A DNA stretch of 64,000 bases, from NCBI GenBank assembly GCA_964605665.1, contig CAZSDP010000007.1, forward strand, positions 1 to 64,000, in the 5' to 3' direction. Positions 1-9,118 of this stretch are shown in pieces. Position numbers and translations under genes: made by a program. Positions within the stretch are counted from its first letter, which is position 1. The number at the start of each line of letters is the position of its first letter. The DNA is from CAZSDP01 sp964605665 (lineage in GTDB: Bacteria > Planctomycetota > UBA8108 > UBA1146). Under the pieces are notes generated by a model. The model had not been told where the DNA came from. It saw nothing but the letters and a program-made list of their open reading frames with translations, and searched no databases.

Positions 1-203
1 CAAATGTCATCACGTGCTCAGATGCAGCAGACGTCAACGATGACGGTTTGGTCAACATCGGCGACGCAATCTTCTTGCTCGGCAGCCTATTCCCGCCGCC
101 AGGAAGCCCCGCGAACGTCATCCCACCGCCGACTGGTGCGTGTGGCACCGATCCGACCGGTACCGACATGCTTGATTGTGTGACATACAACGGAGCCTGC
201 TAA
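1..203 (+). CDS. C-terminal end of a secreted protein with dockerin-like module (5' partial)
   Basis: Reading from base 3 gives about 66 residues ending in TAA at 201-203. The visible part holds DVNDDGLVNIGDAIFLLGSLF, a dockerin/EF-hand-like calcium-binding loop followed by a hydrophobic helix, then a Pro-rich segment, two short Cys-containing turns (ACGTDPTGTDMLDC) and a Cys-terminated tail. The same C-terminal layout recurs in three other proteins of this window (end of the genes at 18631, 24848 and 40368), so it is probably the shared tail of extracellular proteins in this organism. The catalytic or structural part lies upstream of the window and its function cannot be told. A strong intrinsic terminator follows at 243. 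Confidence 0.85.
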   Translation, partial: NVITCSDAADVNDDGLVNIGDAIFLLGSLFPPPGSPANVIPPPTGACGTDPTGTDMLDCVTYNGAC

Positions 204-242
204 GGCAGGACACTCGATCATCGGCTTTTGACCGGTGACCTC

Positions 243-280
243 AGGCCTGGAGAGCGTTGACGCTCTCCAGGCCTATTTTT
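243..280 (+). terminator. Rho-independent terminator
   Basis: Perfect 14-bp stem (243-256 with 261-274), TTGA loop, then ATTTTT. It lies 40 bases past the stop of the first gene and has a T-tract on the + strand only. Confidence 0.9.
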
Positions 281-389
281 GTAGCGAGGCGCGTCTACGT
301 CGCACGGCCATCGACGAGTTCTCGGCCGGCGCGCACGACTCTTTGAATGTTGAAAACGACGATTCCTGGCTGGAGAGTCGGGCGATCAC

Positions 390-650
390 TCAAGGAAGGA
401 ACACTCGTACGACGCGCCAAAGAGAGTCACCTTCTTGGTAAGAGAGCTCGAAGATGTCTCCGCTTTCGACGGTTACGGTGAAACCGTGGAGTGCCGGTTG
501 GAGAGTGCGGTCGATCCAGCGTGCGTTCAATTGTTCGACCCGGTAGTCATGTCGGCGCCAGCAAAAAGAGAGCGGGTGAATTCCTCGACCGTCGAAACGG
601 GCGACGAGTCTTACGATCGGTTCGTCGATGATTTCTTCGTGAATTTCCAT
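390..650 (-). CDS. DUF6504 family protein
   Basis: 86 residues. The pattern EEIIDEPIVRLVARFDGRGIHPLSFCWRRHDYRVEQLNARW followed by a WRVVRVF end matches the layout of DUF6504 (EPI-x-V-x-F, a W-x-x-R-x-Y-x-V core and a W-R-x-x-x-V-x strand), a small beta-rich family of unknown function. As I recall, members are often coded near translesion-synthesis genes (imuB/dnaE2-type cassettes), which suits its place 71 bases downstream of lexA on the same strand. It may therefore be co-transcribed with lexA and be SOS-induced; that is inference. No strong ribosome binding site is visible before the ATG at 650, and the family call rests on pattern memory only. Confidence 0.7.
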   Translation of the reverse strand: MEIHEEIIDEPIVRLVARFDGRGIHPLSFCWRRHDYRVEQLNARWIDRTLQPALHGFTVTVESGDIFELSYQEGDSLWRVVRVFLP

Positions 651-701
651 AGAGCAAGGTCTTTACTGGTGCAGTGAAATCGTGATCGAGGGCGAATCGG
701 C

Positions 702-719
702 GACTGCCATGACTGCCAT
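702..719. repeat. 9-bp tandem duplication in the lexA-DUF6504 gap
   Basis: GACTGCCAT occurs twice head to tail (702-710 and 711-719), directly after the lexA stop codon. Probably a small slippage duplication. Confidence 0.6.
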
Positions 720-721
720 CG

Positions 722-1363
722 TCACCGCCCTCGAAAGAACCCGACGACGCCGACAAGACGCCCGAAGATTCCAATCTCACCACTATCTTGATCGACTCGA
801 ATGACGTCGAATCCACGCGCACGCGGTTCCAACTCAATTTGGCTCCCTCTGCGACGCCAGACCTTCAGAGTCCCTTCACCATCGAGAGTCACTGCGGCGA
901 CTTCCCCATTTTCGACCTCGGGTTGGCGTCGGATGATGGCGAAGTCACCGGAGAGAATTCCGGCGTCCGACATACTGTCCCCCTCGACTCGGAGCGCGAC
1001 AACGTCGCCCGAGGTGGCGAATGCGTCGGGAGATAATGGGAGAGCTTCCTCATCAGTTTCCAGGGAGTCGATCGGCGCTCCAGCGGCGATTCGGCCGACG
1101 ACGGGAATCGTTCGGTCGCTTCCCTTCTTTCGAGTGGGCTGATCCTTCAGCTGCCAGCCGCGAGAGCGGCCTTCTCCCGATGATGCGACGTGGCCCTCTA
1201 CCTCGAGTGCACGAAGCTGTCGGTGGACTGACGCCGGAGAGCGGAGGCCGACCGCTTCACCGATTTCACGAACTGTCGGGGGGATTCCTCGAGACTTGCA
1301 TCTCCTCAAGAATGCGAGGATCTGAGCTCGCGTGGCGTCTCCAGCAGCGCGGCTTGGTGCCAT
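722..1363 (-). CDS. lexA: LexA repressor (SOS response)
   Basis: 213 residues, the usual size. Residues 1-70 form a winged-helix DNA-binding domain (PPTVREIGEAVGL then SPASVHRQLRALEVEG). The autocleavage site is Ala94-Gly95 in VGRIAAGAP; the catalytic dyad is Ser130 (EGDSM) and Lys167 (GTLKVW), so RecA-stimulated self-cleavage should work. The start is placed at the ATG at 1363 because GGAAGGAGG lies just upstream; a longer reading frame to 1399 would run into the operator at 1392-1407. That operator (CGAAC-N4-GTTCG) implies autoregulation. LexA represses DNA-damage genes in the cytoplasm. queF lies upstream on the same strand, but the SOS box between them suggests lexA has its own promoter. 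Confidence 0.97.
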   Translation of the reverse strand: MAPSRAAGDATRAQILAFLRRCKSRGIPPTVREIGEAVGLRSPASVHRQLRALEVEGHVASSGEGRSRGWQLKDQPTRKKGSDRTIPVVGRIAAGAPIDSLETDEEALPLSPDAFATSGDVVALRVEGDSMSDAGILSGDFAIIRRQPEVENGEVAAVTLDGEGTLKVWRRRGSQIELEPRARGFDVIRVDQDSGEIGIFGRLVGVVGFFRGR

Positions 1364-1391
1364 TCCCGCCTCCTTCCGGAGGGGTAGGCTA

Positions 1392-1407
1392 GCGAACATC
1401 CGTTCGC
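1392..1407. promoter_or_regulatory. SOS box (LexA operator), Gram-positive type
   Basis: GCGAACATCCGTTCGC. On the lexA strand it reads CGAAC-GGAT-GTTCG, which fits the Bacillus/actinobacterial consensus CGAAC-R-N-R-Y-GTTCG exactly, not the CTGT-N8-ACAG box of gamma-proteobacteria. It sits 29-44 bases upstream of the lexA start codon. Confidence 0.88.
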
Positions 1408-1438
1408 CTGGCCAGTGGGTTTACCCGAATCGAGGTGA

Positions 1439-1795
1439 TCAGCGCGATCCGTGCTCCACGGTAATTCGTGGGGTAATCCCTCCCCGTACGTTGAAGAGGC
1501 CGGTGACACGCATCCACTTCGGTGAGCATGCGGCGCACAGGTCGTCGAGGATCTGATTGGTGACCGCCTCGTGAAACGCCCCTTCTTCGCGATAAGACCA
1601 CAAGTAGAGCTTGAGGGACTTTGTTTCGACACAAAGTTGATCGGGGACGTACTCGATCGTAAATGCCGCAAAATCGGGCTGTCCCGTCATTGGACAGACG
1701 CAGGTGAATTCGGGGCAATCGAGTTCGATGACATAGTCTCTTGCCGGAGAAGGATTTGGAAAGGTCTCGAGCTGACGTGTGGGTTGGGTGGTCAT
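1439..1795 (-). CDS. queF: NADPH-dependent 7-cyano-7-deazaguanine reductase QueF
   Basis: 118 residues, the short (YkvM-like, type I) form. It reduces preQ0 to preQ1 in queuosine synthesis. The catalytic thioimide Cys is Cys34 in FTCVCPMTGQPD, with the conserved Asp41 next to it, and the NADPH-binding QueF motif is ETKSLKLY (residues 57-64; the usual form is ESKSLKLY). A conserved FHE follows near residue 73. The start is the ATG at 1795, preceded by AGGAG at good spacing; the open frame runs further upstream without a better site. Another queuosine gene, queA, lies at 38622 in a different operon. No preQ1 riboswitch-like structure was recognised upstream. Confidence 0.95.
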   Translation of the reverse strand: MTTQPTRQLETFPNPSPARDYVIELDCPEFTCVCPMTGQPDFAAFTIEYVPDQLCVETKSLKLYLWSYREEGAFHEAVTNQILDDLCAACSPKWMRVTGLFNVRGGITPRITVEHGSR

Positions 1796-2003
1796 AGGTC
1801 TCCTGTAGGTTGAGGAAAACGGTCGAGAACAGGATAGCGAATCCACCTCGACAGGAAAGTGATCCAGAGAAGAGATCTCTCTGCCGATGTCAGGAGTGCG
1901 AAGCCCATCATTGAGCGGTACATTCGATCATGAGTGGGGGTGCTGGCACTTTCTCTTCCTCCCGCCTGATCGTGAAGGATGGTGTTTCCCCTAACAGGCG
2001 CCG

Positions 2004-2024
2004 CAAGAGGCGAGAGCCCTCTTG
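2004..2024 (+). other. Small hairpin in the leader of the acetyltransferase gene
   Basis: CAAGAGG (2004-2010) pairs with CCTCTTG (2018-2024) around a 7-base loop, 42 bases before the start at 2067. No T-tract follows. The rest of the 1796-2066 divergent region shows no gene and no promoter I can name. Confidence 0.35.
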
Positions 2025-2066
2025 GATCCTGATCGAAGACCGAGATCGAACCCGGGAAGGGAACAG

Positions 2067-2747
2067 ATGACACCGATGCCGACTGGTGCGATTTTGGTGA
2101 TCGGCGCATCACTCAGCGCAGAGCGAGTGGTGCACCTCGTTCGCCAGCTTCCCGACTCTCCGACGATTTTGGGGCTGATTGCGGTGGACCGGAGCGTCGA
2201 TCGAATCGGTCAGTCCCTCGCCGAATTGCCGGTGCTGGACTATCTCGAGGGACTCAGTCGTTTCCGGTCTGGAGTGGTCGGTGCGATTCCCGCCGGTGCG
2301 GAACCCGCGGAACAAGAGACGATCATCGCAGCATTGACCGAAACGGGGATTCCTCCTCTCTCGGTGGTGCATCCCACCGCTTGGATTGGCGAGGATGTTT
2401 CACTCTCCGCCGGCGCGGTGGTCGACGCAAATGCGAGCGTTGATGCCGGAGTGCGTGTCGGCCGAGGAACAGTGATCGGGGTCGGCAGTATCGTCGGAGC
2501 AACTGGGCGTATTGGAGATTATGCAGAAGTCGGGCCGGGAGTGGTCATCGGACCCGAGGCTCGCATCGGCGAGCGTGTTCGCCTCGGACTCGGTAGTCGA
2601 GTGGCCAACGGGGTCATGATCGGCCCCGATTCGGTTGTGGCTCCTGGCTCTCTCGTCGTGGAGGACGTGCCCTCGGCGAGCATCATGGCGGGAAATCCGG
2701 CGAAGGCTGTAGACCGCGCTCGTCACCCCGAGGTCGATCCCGCTTAG
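2067..2747 (+). CDS. NeuD-like sugar O/N-acyltransferase (left-handed beta-helix)
   Basis: 226 residues. The N-terminal part (GAILVIGASLSAERVV) looks like the small Rossmann-like PglD/NeuD nucleotide-sugar-binding domain. From about residue 95 there are many hexapeptide repeats ([LIV]-G-x4: AVVDANASVDAGVRVGRG, GVVIGPEARIG, GVMIGPDS), ending in the typical MAGNPAKAV of trimeric acetyltransferases. The family transfers acetyl from acetyl-CoA to amino or hydroxyl sugars for surface polysaccharide or glycan synthesis. The start at 2067 follows GGGAAGGGAACAG. It is alone: queF diverges upstream and a terminator follows. The substrate cannot be told. Confidence 0.82.
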   Translation: MTPMPTGAILVIGASLSAERVVHLVRQLPDSPTILGLIAVDRSVDRIGQSLAELPVLDYLEGLSRFRSGVVGAIPAGAEPAEQETIIAALTETGIPPLSVVHPTAWIGEDVSLSAGAVVDANASVDAGVRVGRGTVIGVGSIVGATGRIGDYAEVGPGVVIGPEARIGERVRLGLGSRVANGVMIGPDSVVAPGSLVVEDVPSASIMAGNPAKAVDRARHPEVDPA

Positions 2748-2792
2748 ACTCCTCAGCACTCGATCAACAGCATCACCTGAGAGAAGAATGGC

Positions 2793-2840
2793 GAGTGGGC
2801 CCCTCATCGAAGTTCTCGAGGAGGGGCCCACTCTTTCGTT
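2793..2840 (+). terminator. Intrinsic terminator after the acetyltransferase gene
   Basis: Perfect 13-bp stem (2793-2805 with 2821-2833), 15-base loop, followed by TTTCGTT. It separates two convergent genes; the minus-strand exit has only a poor T-run. Confidence 0.75.
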
Positions 2841-2856
2841 GAGCAGCAACCTACGA

Positions 2857-5800
2857 TCAACGAATACTCAGAGATCCACTCCCGCTATTGCCGCGAACGT
2901 GGGGCAGATACATCGCTTCGATCGTCGCCGGAACCACTCGATAGAATCCGTCCCGTTCTGCCCGCAACTCAATCTTCACCGAAGACTTTCCCTCGGGGAG
3001 GCGGCTGACGAACCAGACCGCTTTTTCATCTCTGAGTTCGCGATAACCATAAACACCACCGATGAATCCACTCTGGCGAGATACGAACTCAAATCCGGCG
3101 GGCTTTGGATTTTCTAGTGCCACATACCGGAATGAATTTGCGCTCGTCACATCAATTTCGACCATGATGCGATCCCCTGCATTGAGAACTTCGTCGGATT
3201 CGAGTGACTCGAGTCGTCGGTGCCACTCTTCAACCGTTCTCACCACCGGTTTTCCATCGATGACGGTCTTCTCTTGTCGAGGGCGCTTTTCTTCGATGAT
3301 CCTCGAGACCTTACGGGTGATTTCCACTCGGTTTCCCGACGCAGGCACTGGGTCTTCCCTGCTATAGAACGACAAACCTGCGCTCCAGTGAAGAGCTCCT
3401 CGGCCACCGCGTCGGATCTCTAGTCGGTGCTCACCGGGCTCGAGGAATTCAGCGGGAATCTCGAAGTGCCCTCTCGAGGTGAACAAGGTCGATCGATCGA
3501 CGGAGTAGGTTCCTATCGACTTCCTATCGATGAAGACTTCCGCTTCAAGGTCACAATCGAGCTCCTTGCTCGTTCGAAGAACGTCGGTGATCGCCAGAGC
3601 GGCAGCGGCGGTAGAGCGTGTGGAGTCGTAGTGGCTTCCCTCTCGATTCTCGAGAAGCCAACGCACGACTTTAGAGATTCGTGGATCGTTGGGAGTGATC
3701 TGTACCAAAGCCCTCAATGCCCAAGACGTTGATTCGACTCCATGGTCGTACCAGACGTAAGCGTTCTTCCGACCGAAGTGAATGGTTCCAAACTGGTCTT
3801 GGCCACCTTGCTCGTCGTACAGATTTCGAATGACCACCTGGGCGCGTTCGATGTTGGTCGAATTCTGGGAATCGTGAAGTGCCAAGGCGAGCAGCGCCTG
3901 ACCTTGCGCTCCCAATTTGCTTCGCACCTTAAATAGAAAATCGAGGAGGGGCAGAAACGCGTCACTCTTCGTTTCGCCGGGCAATCGTTCGGCACGGCTC
4001 GCGTGTAAGAGTGACCGAGTGACCCAGACGAGGTCCTCGAGGCCAGGACGCTCATAAAGATCGAGCTCACCTTCATAATCGCGACCTATCGCATGGTTCA
4101 TCAACCAGTTCACCGCTCGATCGACAGGCTCGAGGTCGATGCTGACTCCAGATTCGTGGGCAGTCAAAAGGTGGTCGACTACGAGCGCTGTGATATAGGG
4201 GTCCCCTCGATAGCCTTTCCACCAACCCCAACTTCCATCAGTGTTCTGCGCCTTACGAAGACGAGCTTCTCCTTGCTCAAGGAGATTTGAGAGGTCTTCA
4301 GGACGAAGCACTTCGAGTGGCCGTTCTTTGAGGTGACCCCAAAATCCAGCGGGAATCTCACTCGGGCGTTCGGGGAGAATCTCTGCCAGATCGATTCCAG
4401 TTTCCTGGAGGAGTTTTGCCACGATCACCGCAGGGACAAACCGATTGAGTGTTTGCTCCACGCAGCCGTAGGGGTATTGGACGAGGTATGGAAGACTCTC
4501 GATAAGAGCGATGGCCGGAGAGGGAGTGAGATCAACACTCAAAGAACGAGATGTCGCGTCACTCAACTCGGGGACGACGAAACTCCATCCGTCGGAAGAA
4601 AAGCCATCTGCGTCGATGGCGATCCCGGCTGCTCCGAGATAGCGGTCCAATCCAAATGGCAAGGAAGGAATCGATCGGGTCAGTCCGTCTGACTCCTGAG
4701 GAGTGGCGAGAATGGCGGAAAACGCAACTTCGCCAGTTCCGATGACCTCAAAGGGAAGTTCGATCGTCTTCTCTCCTTTTGAGGGAACGGTGACAGCGAT
4801 TGAAAGGTGGCCAATGTCCTTCTCTTTGCGGACAGTCATCCCAGTCCCCCGATATGCGAGACGGGGGTGGGGGAATTCGAAGTACACGGTTCCCTCAACC
4901 GCTTGATCGAATTGATTGCTGGCGATCAGAGATATGACAGTCTGATCTCCCTCTCGGAGAAAACGAGGGGTTGCGAGGCGCAATCGAATATTGCGCTGGG
5001 TCCGTATCTCAACACGAGCTTCGAAAGTTCGACCAGTCGGGTCAACTCCTCGTGCGACGCCGTTCCATGCGGTGAGAGTGTCGGGCATTCTCACCCGCAG
5101 AGTTCCAACGCCTTGTGAATTCGTTTGGAAGTAAGGCTCCCAAGCCGCGGTTTCTGAGAAGTTACTCCGAATTGTCACGGGGGCATACTCGGGAGAGCCG
5201 CGGAAGTCTGAACCCATCCCAGCAGAAATGGTCTCTCGAGATTTGCTCATCGGAGCGCTCCTCTTGAGACCGAGGGATTGATCACGAGCGGCTCCCAGCC
5301 TGCTCCCGTAACTCCCCGCCTCTCCATCCCAGAAAAAGCTCCTTGAACTTCGATTGCGGAACGTTGAGAAGAATTGAGCTGCGTAGTAATTGTGTTGGCG
5401 TTTCCAGTTTGGCAGGAGGAGATCTGGAAGCCGATGAGTGTGCCGCACGACCGGCTGATACCCCGATCGCCATTCGAAAACAGGTCGACTCCTCCAAGAT
5501 ACCGAGCTACTTCCGCGCATCGTTTGAAGCCAGCGTCGTTCATGGAAGTGCTGCATTGGACTCTTTACGATCTCGGGCTGAATCGCCAAAATCGATCGAT
5601 CGTAGAGTTGGAGACTCCAAGTGCCCTTTACTGGTTGCCCAGTGAAGTCGGTGAGCTTCAAGGTGAGCTCGGCCTCTCCTCCAGGAAGTAACTCCTCGTT
5701 GTCGGCAGTGAGGGCACCGGTCAGGAAATAGGGATCGGGGGGAACCTCGAGCGTGACGCTGGCTTGGTGGATCTCCCCATCCCAGATCGCCCAGGTTGTG

Positions 5801-8781
5801 ATAAAGAAGTTGGGAGAGTCGCTGAGAGTGATCGGGAAACTCAATTGCGCGACTTGTCCACTTGCTTCGACAGTATCCAAACTTAGAACTTGTCCTCCGG
5901 CGGAGCGAAGAACCAAAATCGTGGCGTTCGGTCGCTCCGTCAAAATTGCCAGCTTTGCGGTGGAGTTGACTTTCGCCACCGGACTGGAGGTCACCAGCTC
6001 CAATCCTCGAATGGTGTAGTCGCGTCCTTTAAACTCAGGGCCAACGACCCAGAGTCGACAAGAAGAGTGAAACTCCTTCCCGCGTTGATCGATCGCGCGG
6101 TAAGTGAATTTCAGTTCCCCTTCTTCCGTGGCGACCATTTGGAATTGCCCGCCATCTGCTCCGACCTGGAATGGCCTTTCCGAGATCAGCTCCCAGTTGG
6201 TGACAGATCGCAATTTCCCTTCGACCAGCTCTTTGGCATCGATTCGCCGATAGACTTCAATCTCACCAGCAGAGGAACGACCGATCTTCTGCGCGTCCAC
6301 TGTATGAACGTTGATGTTGATCGATTCACCGGGAGTCACGAGTTTCAGTTCGGGGTCGAGATGGGCGAAGAGCAATGTCGATGTCACGGGCAACTTAGCC
6401 GAAGTCACCTCTTCTCGCTGGGAGCTGTCGGTCAGCCAAGCAGTGATGGAGTATTCACTGTTGAGTCCATCGCCGAGCTCGATAGTGGGAATCACGAATT
6501 CTGCGAGGCCCTCAGGGTCGAGAGTCGCCTCTCCCGAGTAGACACTCTCCTTCGGGTACCATCGCTGCTCGGGAATCAAGCCCCATGGAAGGTAGGTTCG
6601 CGGTGTGTAGTCGAAGTAATAGGGCGAACGTTCGACTCGAATTCGAACTGAGCCACCGCGAACTGGCTCACCACTGAGGAAATTCCCGCGGACGACCAAA
6701 TTGAGGGGGTCGCCATATAGAACTGGTTCAGAAGGAGTGTCGATCGTCACCTCGAATTCCGGTAACCGGTATTCTTCCACTCTAAACGCGGATCTTCTCC
6801 AATCGCTCGGTTGGATTTCCTCATCATCCATGAACACCTTGAGAGTACACATTCCCAAGGGTACTTCGCGGTCTAGAGTCAACGATCCGGAGACAGTCCC
6901 ATTTCCATCGAGAAGAAGGGTCTCTTTGACCAACTCCTGATTGCGGGAGTCAAGAATGGTGAAGGTTGTGGAGTTGGGGAGTCGAGGAAGCTGATAGTGA
7001 TCGCCATCCCACTTCCTCAGCGTGATCTTATATTGAACGGTTTGTCCCGGTCGGTATGCGGGGCGGTCAGTTTCCAAGTAGTAGTGAAAGCGGGGACGCC
7101 GTCCTCCGTCAAAAGTCGGCCGAAATGCCGGGGCAGGGACAATTTGTTCTCCGAGTTGGGCCACGGCCGCAAATTGCTTGAGATGCCAACCAGACTCGAG
7201 AAGCGGAATGAATCTCTTTGGATAGGCCCAGCGAACCAAGCCTCTTTGGTCGGTTTTCAATCGAGTTGTCCAGCTTTGGATTTCCCCCTCTCGCTCAATT
7301 TCGAACCTCAGCAGAACGTCGGCGTTGCTCGTCGGAAGACCATCGGTTCGATTTGTTAGCCAAGCAAACGCCTCGTCAGAAGCGCCTTCGACTTTCAGAA
7401 CCAGATCTGTGATGAAGACGAGAATGTCGGAGGTGCTTTGATCTCCACTGACTCGAACGGAGTACACACCAGCTTGGTCGATGGGAAGAGTACAGTCGAC
7501 AATCCTCGATTTGTGATCGTCTAGGCAGCCCGTCTCCATCGTCCACTCCCATTGGGGTGCGCCTTCCCTCAATTGATCTGGGCGAGCATCGAGCGCTGGG
7601 AGTGATTCCACTCGATTCAGATAACCTTCCACTTTCCATGCCGCAATTCGCAACTCTTTGGTATTGCGGGCTTCGATCTTCAAGAGGGGGGCGGTTCCAT
7701 GTGGGGTTACCGGTAGTTCAGATTGGATGGTGATCTGTTCACGTTCAATCTCTTCGATACTGCTGGTGGCATTTGTCGTCCATTGACTTTCAGGGTAACT
7801 GCTGAGGAACTCTTGATAGGCCGCTTTGGCTGCCAAGAGGTTTCCGAGGCGATGGTGATGGATCCAACCGATCAAGTAGGAAGCGTCGTCTGCTCGGGAG
7901 TCATTAGGGGCCTCATTGATGAGCGTCTTCCAGTCTGCTATTGCGGCGAGGCACTCTGCTATCCACTTCTCAAACAGATCCGCTGCGAGCTCTCCCTCAT
8001 GATCCAAGGCTCGGATTTCCTCAATCAGATCGCCAGCACTTTCCGTCCTCATGGGGTCGAGAAAGAAGGGTGAATCGATCGCAGCAATACGGCGCATCGC
8101 TCGTTCGAAATAGACCCGCGCTCTTGTATCACTCTCTTCCGTCAGTTCGAGAATCCCGGCGTAGAGTGATTCCACCCGCTCGAGGCGGCGGAGATCTTCG
8201 GCGAGTCCACGCTTTCTCTTCCATTCCTCATAAGCGCGACTTCGCTCTTCGGGATCTTCTGGTTGAGGCTGCTTCTCCCACTCGCTGACTGGAAGGTCGT
8301 ACTGCCAGTACGTTGATAGACCGTCGATCAGATCAAATGCGGTCGTGCACCATTCGTCTTGATACTGAGTGGAGTCGTTCGATTCCCACTGAGCGAGAGC
8401 GAGCTCGAGTGGTTGTAGTTTCTTCCAGCCACCCCAAGACTGCGACCGTCGACGTCCCTCAATCTGCGCAAGGCGAGCGGAGTAAGGGAAGGGGATCCGG
8501 TCGATTTCTCGTTCGAAGAGTGCCTTCAGTTGGTCCTGCTGGCGAAGATGCTGGCTACCGATTGCCCAGAAGACGGCGCAGCGCCCACGTTGTTCACCAA
8601 CGAGGTCTTCGATGAGGGGCTCGCATTTTTCGACAGCACTCCGATAGCTACCTTCTGAAATCAGCTGCTCAATCTGATCGAGGCGTTCATCCGAATTCAT
8701 AGTGAAGCCGGTGACTGCGATCACTGCGGAGGAGAGGCAAAGGAAGAAACTGAGAATCGCGAGACGAGAACGGCAGGGCAT
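2857..8781 (-). CDS. Bacterial alpha-2-macroglobulin family protein with thioester
   Basis: 1974 residues. A signal sequence (CRSRLAILSFFLCLSSAVIAV) is followed by a TPR-like helical region (to about 350), then macroglobulin beta-domains, one starting with the hallmark TDRPAYRPGQTV near residue 570. A Ser/Arg-rich stretch before GSDFRGSPEYAPVTIR looks like the protease bait region. The thioester motif YGCVEQ is intact near residue 1438, inside the alpha/alpha-toroid (PYLVQYPYGCVEQTLNRF). The family traps proteases that attack the cell by covalent bonding. It is larger than E. coli YfhM (about 1650). The start is the ATG at 8781 after GAAAGG; a TTG six codons upstream is possible. No penicillin-binding pbpC-type partner is adjacent. 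Confidence 0.93.
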   Translation of the reverse strand: MPCRSRLAILSFFLCLSSAVIAVTGFTMNSDERLDQIEQLISEGSYRSAVEKCEPLIEDLVGEQRGRCAVFWAIGSQHLRQQDQLKALFEREIDRIPFPYSARLAQIEGRRRSQSWGGWKKLQPLELALAQWESNDSTQYQDEWCTTAFDLIDGLSTYWQYDLPVSEWEKQPQPEDPEERSRAYEEWKRKRGLAEDLRRLERVESLYAGILELTEESDTRARVYFERAMRRIAAIDSPFFLDPMRTESAGDLIEEIRALDHEGELAADLFEKWIAECLAAIADWKTLINEAPNDSRADDASYLIGWIHHHRLGNLLAAKAAYQEFLSSYPESQWTTNATSSIEEIEREQITIQSELPVTPHGTAPLLKIEARNTKELRIAAWKVEGYLNRVESLPALDARPDQLREGAPQWEWTMETGCLDDHKSRIVDCTLPIDQAGVYSVRVSGDQSTSDILVFITDLVLKVEGASDEAFAWLTNRTDGLPTSNADVLLRFEIEREGEIQSWTTRLKTDQRGLVRWAYPKRFIPLLESGWHLKQFAAVAQLGEQIVPAPAFRPTFDGGRRPRFHYYLETDRPAYRPGQTVQYKITLRKWDGDHYQLPRLPNSTTFTILDSRNQELVKETLLLDGNGTVSGSLTLDREVPLGMCTLKVFMDDEEIQPSDWRRSAFRVEEYRLPEFEVTIDTPSEPVLYGDPLNLVVRGNFLSGEPVRGGSVRIRVERSPYYFDYTPRTYLPWGLIPEQRWYPKESVYSGEATLDPEGLAEFVIPTIELGDGLNSEYSITAWLTDSSQREEVTSAKLPVTSTLLFAHLDPELKLVTPGESININVHTVDAQKIGRSSAGEIEVYRRIDAKELVEGKLRSVTNWELISERPFQVGADGGQFQMVATEEGELKFTYRAIDQRGKEFHSSCRLWVVGPEFKGRDYTIRGLELVTSSPVAKVNSTAKLAILTERPNATILVLRSAGGQVLSLDTVEASGQVAQLSFPITLSDSPNFFITTWAIWDGEIHQASVTLEVPPDPYFLTGALTADNEELLPGGEAELTLKLTDFTGQPVKGTWSLQLYDRSILAIQPEIVKSPMQHFHERRWLQTMRGSSSVSWRSRPVFEWRSGYQPVVRHTHRLPDLLLPNWKRQHNYYAAQFFSTFRNRSSRSFFWDGEAGSYGSRLGAARDQSLGLKRSAPMSKSRETISAGMGSDFRGSPEYAPVTIRSNFSETAAWEPYFQTNSQGVGTLRVRMPDTLTAWNGVARGVDPTGRTFEARVEIRTQRNIRLRLATPRFLREGDQTVISLIASNQFDQAVEGTVYFEFPHPRLAYRGTGMTVRKEKDIGHLSIAVTVPSKGEKTIELPFEVIGTGEVAFSAILATPQESDGLTRSIPSLPFGLDRYLGAAGIAIDADGFSSDGWSFVVPELSDATSRSLSVDLTPSPAIALIESLPYLVQYPYGCVEQTLNRFVPAVIVAKLLQETGIDLAEILPERPSEIPAGFWGHLKERPLEVLRPEDLSNLLEQGEARLRKAQNTDGSWGWWKGYRGDPYITALVVDHLLTAHESGVSIDLEPVDRAVNWLMNHAIGRDYEGELDLYERPGLEDLVWVTRSLLHASRAERLPGETKSDAFLPLLDFLFKVRSKLGAQGQALLALALHDSQNSTNIERAQVVIRNLYDEQGGQDQFGTIHFGRKNAYVWYDHGVESTSWALRALVQITPNDPRISKVVRWLLENREGSHYDSTRSTAAAALAITDVLRTSKELDCDLEAEVFIDRKSIGTYSVDRSTLFTSRGHFEIPAEFLEPGEHRLEIRRGGRGALHWSAGLSFYSREDPVPASGNRVEITRKVSRIIEEKRPRQEKTVIDGKPVVRTVEEWHRRLESLESDEVLNAGDRIMVEIDVTSANSFRYVALENPKPAGFEFVSRQSGFIGGVYGYRELRDEKAVWFVSRLPEGKSSVKIELRAERDGFYRVVPATIEAMYLPHVRGNSGSGSLSIR

Positions 8782-9118
8782 CTGAGACCTTTCAGACAAT
8801 GCGCTCTTTATGAATCCCTTCGAGAGTCCCTCGATCTGGGCTGAGAAGGACCTTTGGAATCATCGTCTGAACGCTTTCGAGAAGAAAGGTTTCTAAAATC
8901 TAGTGAATGGAGCAGATCTTCTCTCTTTGCCGCTGAAAGTACCCAGCAGCTGGGGGATGTTGGTGTCAGATTCCGGCTTTGACCGCTCCTGATCGCAAAT
9001 TCGTCACGATTCGGCCAATTCGGGTGTATTGGTGTGGATGCCCACCGGTCATCGAGCCGAAGATGGGAAGAGGGGTGTTTGTGCAGAAACCGGATCGAAA
9101 GTTGTCCGCGGAGATCAA
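8782..9118. other. Divergent intergenic region
   Basis: No gene seen. It should carry promoters for the macroglobulin gene and the gene at 9119. The only structure noted is a 13-bp dyad CCCAGCAGCTGGG at 8942-8954; no convincing -35/-10 pair. Confidence 0.5.

Noticed and set aside
5890..6651. 253-residue open frame on the + strand inside the macroglobulin gene
   Set aside because: Antisense to a clear family protein, no ribosome binding site, no recognisable domain.
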